This document shows positions 22,700 through 32,629 of a DNA stretch of 64,000 nucleotides, piece by piece. The stretch's first letter is position 1. The number at the start of each line of letters is the position of its first letter. Under the pieces are notes generated by a model. It searched no databases. It worked only from the letters and a program-made list of their open reading frames with translations, and was not told the origin of the DNA. Source of the DNA: Bactericera cockerelli (Eukaryota > Arthropoda > Insecta > Hemiptera > Triozidae); NCBI GenBank assembly GCA_024516035.1, contig CM044963.1:29605877-29669876 (forward strand), written 5' to 3'. A program made the position numbers and the translations under genes.

Positions 22700-23210
22700 A
22701 ACACTCATATTTTTACTATAGGAGCAGTGTTTACTAGCCTCGCTGCTCCTAATCCAGGTGACTAACTTCCTAGGGTACCGAATTGAACGGGGGTATGGAA
22801 AAGAATGCTGATCCACTTCTACAACAACAACGGACCTATTACCGACCCTTGATGCAGACCCACACATACTTGAATCTATTGTTACACCTACACTACTTTT
22901 TCTTACGGTTTTTCTGTCCTTGTACATTTCTTTCACTAGTCGGACATATTTCTCAGGCACACCTTTCACATGCATTCATCTCCACACTTCTTGCCTAGAT
23001 ACTCTATCATATGCTTTTTCTAGGTCTATAAATCACTGGATGGATCTCAGGCTGCATTTCTCTACATTTCTCCCTCACTCTTCTCATGGCAAACACAGCA
23101 TCAGTTGTTTCTCTTCCAGGCATAAATCCATACTGTTTCACTCTTATATTTGTCTCCTTCACTTTGTTCCATTTTTCTTAACAAAATTTTTGATCAATAT
23201 ATTAATAATA
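22700..23210 (-). pseudogene. RTE-like reverse transcriptase remnant
   Basis: The minus strand reads EKAYDRVSRQEVWR, a stop, then KGVPEKYVRLVKEMYKDRK, followed by decayed sequence where the VGLHQGS motif would be. This matches the central RT region of RTE-clade LINEs. Stops and frame changes show it is dead. It sits in intron 7, antisense to the host gene. Confidence 0.75.
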
Positions 23211-23215
23211 ATGTC

Positions 23216-23409
23216 GCATTATTTATACTGCCCGATTAGGGCTATTAAAGTCCTATTATTCTAGCAGTAAGCCCAAGACGTATTATTATGTGATGAAAAT
23301 CCCAAATATCAGGATAAATTGTCATGTTCCGGTTGAGTTTCGAACCCGTGACCTTTGAAATTTTTGGATTTACAGACTGTTGCCTTTACCACAGAGCTAT
23401 TGGGACATA
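23216..23409 (-). mobile_element. SINE-A copy, inverted
   Basis: The minus strand has a GTCCCAATAGCTCTGTGGTA-like head and the family A body ending in TTATTA, with a degenerate B box (GGGTTCGAAACTC). Confidence 0.75.
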
Positions 23410-23702
23410 CGGTGAATTTGAAGAGAAAGCACCGCCCTTGATCAAGTTTTGTTTAATAATTTCAACTTTGTTTCTTGTAAATTGTATATAATATATTTTG
23501 TAAATAAAACTTGATTAAATCTTCTTAATAATATCTGATTAGATGACATTGGAAAGCATCATGATAGATTACTAGAATCAGAATGAAAATATTGATGAGG
23601 AGATTGTAGAGGAACTGCTAGCATCAGCAGACCTCTAAATCCTCTAATGTTTTAAAATGTTGTCAAAATAAATGAATAAAAAATTCTGATTCCATTTCCC
23701 AG

Positions 23703-23978
23703 GCGGAGAATGCGCGCGACGCGCTGGCCAAGCACATGTACTCCGCTCTCTTCCTGCACGTGGTCTCCAAGCTGAACCGCAACCTGGGCACGCCCACCGG
23801 CTCCTCCTCGACCAATCAGAGCGCAGGACACTCCCTGGCTCCGCCCCACGCCCCGCCCCCTGCTGCGCGATTCATCGGCGTGCTCGACATCTACGGGTTC
23901 GAAACGTTCGACTCGAACAACTTCGAGCAGTTCTGCATCAACTACGCCAACGAGAAGCTGCAGCAGCAGTTCAACCAG
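23703..23978 (+). CDS. MYO5: myosin V exon 8 (switch II, Pro-rich insert)
   Basis: Encodes residues 408-499. [15 protein letters not shown] is followed by [14 protein letters not shown], with switch II (DIYGFETF, residues 469-476), and [18 protein letters not shown]. Between them lies a Ser/Gly then Pro-rich stretch ([22 protein letters not shown]) that makes the segment about 20 residues longer than my recollection of vertebrate myosin Va. Acceptor TTTCCCAG|GC, donor CAACCAG|GTATTT; phase 0 at both ends. A LINE fragment is inserted 23 bp into the following intron. Confidence 0.95.
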
Positions 23979-24001
23979 GTATTTATCAATCTATCGACCT
24001 A

Positions 24002-24561
24002 GGTGGTTGATGTGGATGAAACAGGACAACATGGACTAAGTTGTGTTAAAAGTGGAGGGCGTTATTCTAGACACTGTGATTTGAATTATATACTGAAACG
24101 AGCCCTGGGATCTTGTCATGTTCCGTCTGTTCTTGAACCATCTGGTCTTTTCAGATTAGATGGGAAAAGACCAGACGGCATGACAATGGTTCCATGGAAG
24201 AATGGTAAACCTTTAGTATGGGACGTAACATGTGTGGACAATCTAGCTAAAAGCAACATACAGTATTCACTACAAGGTCCAGGGGAAGCAGCGAAACATG
24301 CTGAAAAATTAAAAAAAGACAAGTATCGCGAAATTCACTCCCAATTCATTTTCTCTCCCTTTGCTGTCGAAACTTTCGGATCTTTTGGACCAGATGCCTT
24401 GGAACTATTTAATTCTATTTCCAAGTCTCTGGTACCTGAAACGAAAGAGAGACGTGCAGGGGAGTATTTCCGTCAAAGAGTGAATTTCGCGGCACAAAGA
24501 GGGAATGTGGCATCAGTAATGAGCACACTGAAGAAAGACGAAAAAAAAAAAAAAAAAAAAA
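24002..24561 (+). mobile_element. 5'-truncated LINE insertion with poly(A) and 14-bp target duplication
   Basis: The identical 14-bp AATCTATCGACCTA lies at 23988-24001 and 24562-24575. The right copy follows a poly(A) tract, so the left edge is the 5' truncation point. The insert has one uninterrupted frame (about 180 codons) with HGLSCVKSGGRYSRH, then GKRPDGMTMVPW and GKPLVWDVTC. PD...D.T spacing resembles a PD-(D/E)XK nuclease core; related domains occur at the C-terminus of retroelement polyproteins. The domain assignment is tentative. Confidence 0.8.
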
Positions 24562-25858
24562 AATCTATCGACCTATTTATTTGACTCGAGGAAGAATAAT
24601 TGGCATTAGCACCGCCCTTGATCAAGTTTTGTTTTCTTAATTTTAATATCTATATAATATGTATATATTCTATGTCATTATTTTGTAAATAAAACTTGAT
24701 CTAACTTGTTTAATAATTAATGGAGCGCCAAAGAATTCTTGTTGCAGAGAATATCCATAGATAGTCTAGTACCGCAAGCCCAAAAATAGCGAAATAAATG
24801 CAAGTTTTGGTGTAGTTTTGATTTTTTGTACCATAGTGTATTTTGAGCTGCTGAACACGAATCTGAGGTTTGCCAACAAAAATTTTACCGGCAAATTTTT
24901 TTACAGGCAAAAAACAGGCAAAAAATTGGACTATTTTTAGTTTTTCTGAAATATCTCCCAAGTGATTTAATAAACGCCAACACTAACTCTATACAAAGTT
25001 GTTCACAACTAAATTCCCTACATTTTATATTCTACAAAAAAATTGTGCGACCAACCTTTGAGCTTTGAGGGCGCCCTCAAAATGCAGGCAAAAAATCAAA
25101 AGTGGCCACATTTGCGATTTTTTAAAATTTTACTTCAAAATAACGCTCCTGACAATATTTTTGGCAGTTAAAGACGTCATTGATGGCTTACAGGCTAAAG
25201 TTTCAGACTTTTTCAGCTTTTTAGAAGGACCTTTGCAGCCTTTTGGAGTGATCACAGTCACCTGTGTCTATCTAGAACCCTGGTTTTAAAACAAAAAGTT
25301 TTGCTGTACTTGTGATTTTTGGTAATATAGTATATTTATAGCTGCAAAGTATGAATTTGACGTTTGCCAACAAAAAAAATGCCGTCATTTTTTTAACAGG
25401 CAAAAACGGCCTGAATGGAGCTTTTTTCAGTTTTTAACAATATCTCCGAAACTGTGCATTTCAAAGCAACGTTGGGTGAATACTAAGTTCAACATAACTG
25501 AATTTCCTACATATTATGTTCCCAATATTTTTTTGTGCAACCAACCTTTGAGCTTTGAGAGCGTCCTCAAAGCCCAGGCAAAAAATCAGGAAAGGCAAAT
25601 TTGGACTATTTGAAGTTTTACCTCGACATAACCTACTTGGCAGTGTGTATGATATTGTTTAGTTTAGACTCTAAAGGTCTAAACTTTAGAAGCTAAATTT
25701 CGTGACCTTTGCAGATTTTTTGTAATACCTGGATCTAGATCAGGATCACTTGCATCAATCTAGGACTGTGGTGTTTCGCTTTCTAGCTCTGATCAACACG
25801 TTGCTTTGAAGGATGCAGGAGTAAAAAGAGACAACAAAAATAGAATGGAGATGTTCGA

Positions 25859-27160
25859 ATGGTCCCCGTGAATCCCACAACTTTATTCCAACGGATTTCA
25901 TTTGCTAAGCATTCCAACGAAAAACTCGAAAACTTTTTGAGCTACGATCTAGGACCTTATTCTCTGTCACTTTTTGACAAAGGATGCATGAGAAAAGGAA
26001 CAAAGTCCTCTCTATACAAAGATCTTAAGCCCCTGACGAACAAGCACTTTACTGGTCAGGTGCAATATGTAATTGATGGGGAATTTCTGTTACACAGAGT
26101 TGTCTGGCCTACAAATGCATCATTCTCTTCAAACTGTGACGGATACATGCAGTATGTCATCTCCAAATATCCTGGGGCAGTAGTTGTCTTCGATGGCTAG
26201 CCTGAAGATATTCAAAGAGGAACAAAGACAGCTGAGCGTATGAGGAGAACGAGGACTCTCTCATCTGCAGACATGCTTTTTGATGACACCATGACACCAA
26301 CAATGTCAAAAGATAATTTTCTAGCAAATCCAAGAAATAAGAGTCGTCTCATTGACTTACTTGCTACCAAACTTTAAGAAGCAGGTTTGCAATATAAGCA
26401 GGCAGAAGAAGATGCAGGCGTACTGATTGTTACGACCGCACTCAAATGAGACTGTTACTATAGTAGGGGAATATTAGTAATCTTGATTGTGCTCTGTGAA
26501 GTTGACAATGTCTTGTATTTAAAACCTGGAAAGCAGACCATTTGTCCAGCTTTGTATTCACCCCTTGAAGCTGCAAATTCCTCATTCGTGAAAGAACACA
26601 TCCTCTTTCTACATGCAATGAGCAGGTGTGATAAGACGTCGGCTCTCTTTAAACAAGGAAATAGGGAAATTTTTAAAAACCCTTGTAAAAAGTCCTAGTC
26701 TTGGAAAAGTTATAGACGTCTTCAAAGACTCTAAAACGTCCCAAGACTCTGTAGCGGCAGCAGGAGAACGCTTCTTAATTGTACATTTGTATGCGTCCAG
26801 TGGAAAAAGTCCGTCTTCACTTAACCATCTGCGATACATATGTTATACCAAGGTAGCCTTTAGAATCAACTCCAACATTGCTGTGTTACCACCGTGTGCA
26901 CTCCCTCAGGGTGTACCCTGTACCATCAAGTGCAACAATGGTTGGGAGTAAGTAAAGCTCCTGAAGAATGGGGATGGAAGCAAACTCAAACAGGTCTAGA
27001 ACCTATATTAAATCTCTCTGCCCCCGCTCCCCCCGAATTGCTGAAGCTCGTTTCCTGCAAATGTACAGGAAACTGTGGCTGCAGGAAAGCAGGACTCTCC
27101 TGCTCCGCTCTATGCTTGCATTGCAATATCATGCCATCAATGGAGGACCCTGATCCAAGT
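25859..27160 (+). pseudogene. broken PIN-like/CXC transposon protein
   Basis: Pieces in order: YMQYVISKYPGAVVVFDG (25859-26200) then TAG; NPRNKSRLIDLLATK, stop, then EDAGVLIVTTA, which follow the spaced acidic pattern of a PIN-like nuclease; a later frame with ILFLHAMSRCDKTSALF (near 26600-26670); and a Cys-rich end CKCTGNCGCRKAGLSCSALC near 27050-27115. The order matches a protein type I know from many arthropod genomes as uncharacterised. Several stops and frame changes; not functional here. Naming rests on memory of motifs, not a search. Confidence 0.6.
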
Positions 27161-27181
27161 CCCTCACAAAGATGTACTGTA

Positions 27182-27313
27182 CGGGCGGAATTAATAGACG
27201 TTTTTGTAATACCTCTGTGGCGCTAAGTCACGGATTGCGTACTGTGTAAGATAGGGAAAATCCACACTTACCAACGACTTAAGTTATTGATGTTGTCTAT
27301 TAATTCCGCCCTA
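27182..27313. mobile_element. 130-bp MITE nested in the long-TIR element
   Basis: Inverted ends GGGCGGAATTAATAGACG and GTCTATTAATTCCGCCC bound a 132-bp element. An inverted, very similar copy is at 29794-29928. Confidence 0.85.
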
Positions 27314-28455
27314 AATGTCAAAAAATTTAGCCTTTAAACCATTATTAATATCATTCACACTGCCAAGAAGTTTATGTCGAGGTAAACTTCAAAAATTTCA
27401 AATTTTGCCTTTTCTGACTTTTTGCCTGGGCTTTGAGGACGCTCTCAAAGCTCAAAGGTTGGTTGCACAAAAAAATATTGGGAACATAATATGTAGGAAA
27501 TTCAGTTATGTTGAACTTAGTATTCACCCAACGTTGCTTTGAAATGCATAGTTTCGGAGATATTGTTAAAAACTGAAAAAAGCTCCATTCAGGCCGTTTT
27601 TGCCTGTTAAAAAAATGACGGCATTTTTTTTGTTGGCAAACGTCAAATTCATACTTTGCAGCTATAAATACACTATATTACCAAAAATCACAAGTACAGC
27701 AAAACTTTTTGTTTTAAAACCAGGGTTCTAGACAGACACAGGTGACTGTGATCACTCCAAAAGGCTGCAAAGGTCCTTCTAAAAGGCTGAAAAAGTCTGA
27801 AACTTTAGCCTGTAAGCCATCAATGACGTCTTTAACTGCCAAAAATATTGTCAGGAGCGTTATTTTGAAGTAAAATTTTAAAAATCGCAAATGTGGCCAC
27901 TTTTGATTTTTTGCCTGCATTTTGAGGGCGCCCTCAAAGCTCAAAGGTTGGTCGCACAATTTTTTTTGTAGAATATAAAATGTAGGGAATTTAGTTGTGA
28001 ACAACTTTGTATAGAGTTAGTGTTGGCGTTTATTAAATCACTTGGGAGATATTTCAGAAAAACTAAAAATAGTCCAATTTTTTGCCTGTTTTTTGCCTGT
28101 AAAAAAATTTGCCGGTAAAATTTTTGTTGGCAAACCTCAGATTCGTGTTCAGCAGCTCAAAATACACTATGGTACAAAAAATCAAAACTACACCAAAACT
28201 TGCATTTTTAAAAGCCAGGATTACTAGACTATAGAGATTCAACGCGGCAATGCAGCCTGCATGCTTGGAACTCTACCACATGTCAGTGGCATGGATCATA
28301 TGTACAACCTTCAATAGATGTGATAGTGTACAGAAGTAATGGATTGAAATATATTTTAATAGTATGGAGAACTCATAATAGTCATACTATATCTCATGGG
28401 CAATGAACTTTTCCCAGCAGCAAGAGTTTTTCTCTTCAAAGTATTTCTGTATTTT

Positions 28456-28640
28456 ACTAACTTGTCTCCTGAAGTATTTCCATATTGTACTAACTTGTCT
28501 CCTGAAGTATTTCCATATTGTACTAACTTGTCTCCTGAAGTATTTCCATATTGTACTAACTTGTCTCCTGAAGTATTTCCATATTGTACTAACTTGTCTC
28601 CTGAAGTATTTCCATATTGTACTAACTTGTCTCCTGAAAT
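28456..28640 (+). repeat. 33-bp array before the exon 9 acceptor
   Basis: About six copies of a 33-bp unit (CTTGTCTCCTGAAGTATTTC plus CATATTGTACTAA). It ends about 12 bp before the exon 9 acceptor. No exon sequence is included, but the unit supplies repeated pyrimidine stretches and TACTAAC, which resembles a branch point. Confidence 0.92.
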
Positions 28641-28652
28641 GCTTGCTTCCAG

Positions 28653-28761
28653 CACGTGTTCAAGCTGGAGCAGGAAGAGTATCTCCAGGAAGGAATAGAG
28701 TGGAAGTTCATTGACTTCTATGACAACCAGCCCTGCATAGATCTGATAGAGTCTAAACTAG
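28653..28761 (+). CDS. MYO5: myosin V exon 9 (relay region)
   Basis: Encodes residues 500-535. [17 protein letters not shown] is followed by [19 protein letters not shown], the relay helix and loop of myosin motors. Acceptor GCTTCCAG|CA, donor CTAG|GTAAGT; phase 0 to phase 1. Joining directly to exon 10 gives [13 protein letters not shown], the family sequence. The donor is followed at once by eight more copies of the exon end and donor, in frame. Confidence 0.95.
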
Positions 28762-29260
28762 GTAAGTGTTTCTATGACAACCAGCCCTGCATAGATCTGA
28801 TAGAGTCTAAACTAGGTAAGTGTTTCTATGACGACCAGCCCTGCATAGATCTGATAGAGTCTAAACTAGGTAAGTGTTTCTATGACAACCAGCCCTGCAT
28901 AGATCTGATAGAGTCTAAACTAGGTAAGTGTTTCTATGACAACCAGCCCTGCATAGATCTGATAGAGTCTAAACTAGGTAAGTGTTTCTATGACAACCAG
29001 CCCTGCATAGATCTGATAGAATCTAAACTAGGTAAGTGTTTCTATGACAACCAGCCCTGCATAGATCTGATAGAGTCTAAACTAGGTAAGTGTTTCTATG
29101 ACAACCAGCCCTGCATAGATCTGATAGAATCTAAACTAGGTAAGTGTTTCTATGACAACCAGCCCTGCATAGAGTCTAAACTAGGTAAGTGGTTAACTAG
29201 GTAAGTGGCTAACTAGGTAAGTGGCTAACTAGGTAACTGGCTAACTAGGTAAGTGGTTAA
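28762..29260 (+). repeat. exon 9 donor-side 54-bp in-frame array
   Basis: Seven full copies and one shortened copy of a 54-bp unit encoding [18 protein letters not shown] follow the real exon end. Each copy contains CTAG|GTAAGT. With a period of 54, every donor has the same phase and no stop intervenes; the frame stays open to 29204. The end (29187-29260) decays into a short ACTAGGTAAGTGGCTA repeat made of little but donor sites. Confidence 0.96.
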
Positions 29261-29580
29261 CGGGCGGATTTTTAGTCAGACTTTTTTTATACTCTTTTGT
29301 TTTTAATGCAATTAAGTATAATTGCAATTACATAAGTAGAGGGTTCTATCTGTTTATACACATGTTTTAACCTGCCTGATATTATTTTATTATTTCCATT
29401 TAATCTATATCTAAGATTTCTTTACATTTTTTTGAAATAGAGTCTCGCTTGTTGCTAAGTCTAATCTAGATGACATACTATGATAGAAGTGCAGGGAGGA
29501 GATCAAAGGTGACTTAATAATAATTTTATCCTAATCGATTCCCTTCTTCTATTTTCTCTTCCTTTACTTTCTATTCTCAG

Positions 29581-29703
29581 GTATCTTGGATCTGCTAGAC
29601 GAGGAGTGTCGCATGCCTCGGGGGTCTGACACATCTTGGGCGGAGAAACTCTACACGAAATGTTCCGACAAGTGGAGCAAGCACTTCGTGAAGCCACGAT
29701 TCG
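29581..29703 (+). CDS. MYO5: myosin V exon 10
   Basis: Encodes residues 536-576: [16 protein letters not shown], then [13 protein letters not shown] and HFVKPRFG. This follows the relay region in the lower 50-kDa subdomain. Acceptor ATTCTCAG|GT, donor TTCG|GTGAGA; phase 1 to phase 1. Confidence 0.95.
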
Positions 29704-29793
29704 GTGAGAATAATAAATAAATTTCTCTAACTATAGTACTCTTCACAGGTAGGTAATTTATTTTTTATTTGTATATTTACATTTCTATATTTT

Positions 29794-29928
29794 TAAGGGC
29801 GGAATTAATAGACAACATCAATAACTTAAGTCGTCGGTAAGTGTCGGTTTTCCCTATCTTACACAGTACGCAATCCGTGACTTAGAGCCACAGAGGTATT
29901 ACAAAAACGTCTATTAATTCCGCCCTAA
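29794..29928. mobile_element. 130-bp MITE
   Basis: Inverted ends TTAAGGGCGGAATTAATAG and CTATTAATTCCGCCCTAA enclose a short sequence with CTTACACAGTACGCAATCCG. Related copies are at 27182 (inverted), 18738, 21255 and 30060. No coding capacity. Confidence 0.88.
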
Positions 29929-30059
29929 GAGTTGACCAAACACACTTAGTAACTATAACTTTGTTAAAAAACATTAATCTATTACAAATAAATAATATCT
30001 AATCTAGATAAGTTTCTCTAACTCTTTCACTGTACTCGTTTTCAAATTGATCAGTTATG

Positions 30060-30195
30060 TAGGGCGAAATTAATAGAGGTTTTTGTATTACCTCTTTGCA
30101 GCTAAGTCTCGATTTGCGTATTGTCTTAGATGGGGGAAAACCGATGCTAAGTCATGACTTAAGAACTCGATTTTGTCTTTTAATTTCATCATTAG
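30060..30195. mobile_element. 130-bp MITE, diverged
   Basis: TAGGGCGAAATTAATAGAGG at one end and a TTTTAATTTCATCATTA-like other end, with CTAAGTCATGACTTAAG inside. An older member of the 29794 family. The rest of intron 10 is AT-rich with no other feature I can support. Confidence 0.65.
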
Positions 30196-30728
30196 TATTT
30201 AAGATCTATTTTGGTATTATTATTATTATTATTTTTAATTAAAGAATATGTTTGTTAAAATGCGGGGACTTTTTTTTAACAAGAACTGACGGGATGTATT
30301 CCCATTTATTACAATATTATTAAAATAAAATAAAAATCACATGAATAACTCATTTTGACAACAACAAAAATATATCTACTTTATATTATTCCCTATTTTT
30401 TGCATTCGCTGAAGTGGGGAGAATTTCGCCTATGTTTGTTCGTTCTATTCTGTCTAAGTTTGAAAGTATTCTTATTCCTGGAGTTAAATGGTTTAACATG
30501 AAAATTAAGTTGATCAAGTAAGTCTGGAGTATAGATTTTATTATGTATGATCTGTAATAATTATAAAATAATATATTTTTTTTTTCTGTATGTAACATAC
30601 ATATTTAATCGATGTATATGTATTTACCATACATATTTAACTTCTGTATTTCTTTATTTAACAAAACTCACATCTAAATGATCTTGTGTAGAAATGTCAG
30701 GTCTAGCATATTTCTTCTAAGTTCAAGT

Positions 30729-30929
30729 GACATAATAAATTTAAAAAAATATATATATATTCCTACTTCAGGCGCGGGCTATTATTATTTTAAACTTAAG
30801 AATATGTTTGTCGAAATGGGGAGACATAATAAATTTAAAAAAAAAAATATTTCCTACTTCAGGTACTTCAAATATATTCCTACTTTCTTTGTAAAAAAAT
30901 AAATAAACTATTATTATTATAAAAAAAAG
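30729..30929 (+). repeat. duplicated acceptor region before exon 11
   Basis: GACATAATAAATTTAAAAAA followed by TTCCTACTTCAG occurs at 30729-30771 and again at about 30822-30862. The first copy is followed by GCGCGGGCT (30772-30780), identical to the first nine bases of exon 11, and then by a TTATTATTAT run like the one immediately before the present acceptor. Confidence 0.85.
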
Positions 30930-31160
30930 GCGCGGGCTCGTTCCTCATCCGACACTTCGCGGACGACGTCACGTACGAGACTGGCGGGTTCCTGGGAAGA
31001 AACCGAGACACCGTGTACGAGGAACAGCTCGCCCTGCTGCACTCTAGCGGCGGCCAGGGGAAACACGGGGACAGTGGGACCAGTGCGCATGCGCACGGAG
31101 CCAGGATTCTGCGCAGTGTGTTCGCGCCGCCCGACAGCGCCGCGTCACCTGGCGAGAAAA
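30930..31160 (+). CDS. MYO5: myosin V exon 11 (lower 50-kDa domain and loop 2)
   Basis: Encodes residues 577-653. AGSFLIRHFADDVTYE and GGFLGRNRDTVYEEQL match the helix-loop-helix of the actin-binding lower 50-kDa domain. The remainder (Gly/His/Ser-rich, then RILRSVFAPPDS) is loop 2, variable between myosins. Donor GAAAA|GTAAGA; phase 1 to phase 1. The acceptor is poor: TTATTATTATAAAAAAAAG with no pyrimidine tract. The exon is very GC- and CpG-rich against an AT-rich intron. Confidence 0.92.
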
Positions 31161-31189
31161 GTAAGAACTAATGGATTCACCTTTGCCGT

Positions 31190-31466
31190 ATTTTTCTTTC
31201 TAACCAAAGTTAACCAAACGGGAATAAAATGAACCAAACTGGAAGCAAGTCATTTTTCTTTTGGAAGAGGAAAAATTTCCACTTCCAAAGATAACCAAAG
31301 TGGAAGTAGAAAATTCTTGCTTCCAGTTCTTTTATAGGTTAAGTCCATTGTTTATCTTTAAAAGTAACCAAACGCATTTTTCTTTCACGAATGACCTTGG
31401 AATAAAATGGAAATATTTGGAAAAAACCTAACCAGGAATTTTTTTTTAGTTAGAAAGAAAATTACG
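31190..31466. mobile_element. MITE with TTTCTTTCTAAC ends
   Basis: Starts TTTCTTTCTAACCAAAG and ends TTAGTTAGAAAGAAAA, which are inverted. The interior has AACTGGAAGCAAGTCATTTT and TTTATCTTTAAAAGTA. The same element interrupts a SINE-D at 4405-4645. Confidence 0.75.
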
Positions 31467-31498
31467 AATCTTGTCTGTATTACCGACCTCAGTAGCTT

Positions 31499-31750
31499 CT
31501 CTTTAGTTCCATTGTCCCCGGCTGGCTATGCTTTACTGAGAATAAATTAATAAAGATTCGTTTCCCATGTTTCAATCCAAATAATAACCATAATTCAAAT
31601 TTGTTACCGACCTCAGTAGTTTGATGGAGAAGGCGGCGGACTTGTAACCTGGAGGTCGTTGGTTCAAGTCCCGGTTTCACCAAAAATTTAGTAAAGCGAG
31701 TTTGAGTAGTTGTGACATCACGAAACTGATATTAACACAAATATGACGGG
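31499..31750 (+). repeat. copy of an intron 5 segment with SINE-B
   Basis: 31500-31670 is nearly identical to 21062-21232 (AGTTCCATTGTCCCCGGCTG ... SINE-B head). Here SINE-B continues with its full body to about 31750. 31751-32443 holds only AT-rich sequence and an inverted LINE-tail fragment near 32120-32160. Confidence 0.8.
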
Positions 31751-32443
31751 GGAAAAAAATAATAACCTTATCTGTATTTCGTAGAAATGTTGTTTACAAA
31801 ATATGGTCAGGAGAGGATCCACTGTTGGCAAATATTCCCCAAAAATCTTTAAACTCCCCTCACTCCGCCCCTGGATAATGACCGACAAGTCAAGTAAATG
31901 TCATTAGTAATATTTTATTTGTTTATTTATATTAATAAAAAAAAGATCTTAATGTTTAATTGTAAGTATTTTTTTTTTTCTTCTATGTAATAAAATGGGC
32001 CTAACCCGTAAACTTGTGTAAAAAAAATGTACCATTCAATATGAAATTCTAGAGATATGACCAAATTTTTATATTTTACAAAATCACAAAAAAAATCACT
32101 TCTGAGACATACTGTATAGACACATATTGCCTATGGCAATCTCTTCCACCCAACACTTATAGCTTGTCCAGGATGCAACACGAGAAGCCAAACTAACACC
32201 CCAAATATTGTACTGTAAATGAACGACTTATTTTTTCTCTTTTTTTTTTTAAACTAACGTCTACACTGTTACCCGATTCACACAAGATATTGTGTGTCAC
32301 TCAATAACAGCAATAAGTGACGTGAGAGAACAATCATTAGTGATTTGCCTCATTAAATAAGGACATGGCTTTGATGATAGGGGATTTATGCATATTGTAT
32401 TTACTTTCTTATTAGGAATTATTACAAGAAATACAAATTTCAG

Positions 32444-32559
32444 GCTCGACCAGTAACTACGCCACCGTGGGGCATGCGGGAGGACAGAAGAAACTGAACA
32501 TCATGTCCAGCAAAACTGCTACTCTCCCCTCATCCTTCTCCAAACAGCACAAGAAAACT
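32444..32559 (+). CDS. MYO5: myosin V exon 12 (end of loop 2)
   Basis: Encodes residues 654-692: a Ser/Gly/Lys-rich loop ending FSKQHKKT, which continues as VGSQFRDSL in exon 13 (family: KEHKKTVGHQFRNSL). Acceptor AATTTCAG|GC, donor AAAACT|GTACGT; phase 1 to phase 0. The positive charge fits loop 2's role in binding actin. Confidence 0.88.
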
Positions 32560-32629
32560 GTACGTATATCTCGAGAACTTTTTATTTATTTCTTTGGAAA
32601 CTCTTTATTAGTAGAACACATACATATAC

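Larger units (their letters stand above)
24762..28232. mobile_element. 3.5-kb long-TIR DNA element
   Basis: Arms of about 890 bp (24762-25660 and 27340-28232) are inverted copies: identical translations, for example MGDISEKLKIVQFFACFL and a KDVIDGLQAKVSDFF stretch, appear from both arms on opposite strands. The outer ends share TAGTCTAGTA / TACTAGACTA. The interior carries a broken protein-coding region and a younger MITE at 27182-27313. It lies in intron 8. Confidence 0.85.

Noticed and set aside
24003..24584. A host gene of 193 codons
   Set aside because: It is bounded by a 14-bp target duplication, ends in poly(A), and its last codons are the poly(A) itself; it is a retroelement fragment.
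28456..29260. CRISPR-like regular repeats
   Set aside because: Direct tandem units without unique spacers, in a eukaryotic intron next to myosin exons; no cas genes.
30678..30902. Use of the good upstream acceptor at 30771 as exon 11
   Set aside because: The frame matches exon 11 only for nine bases, then encodes low-complexity sequence and stops at TAA near 30901. The conserved GSFLIRHFADD begins only after 30930.
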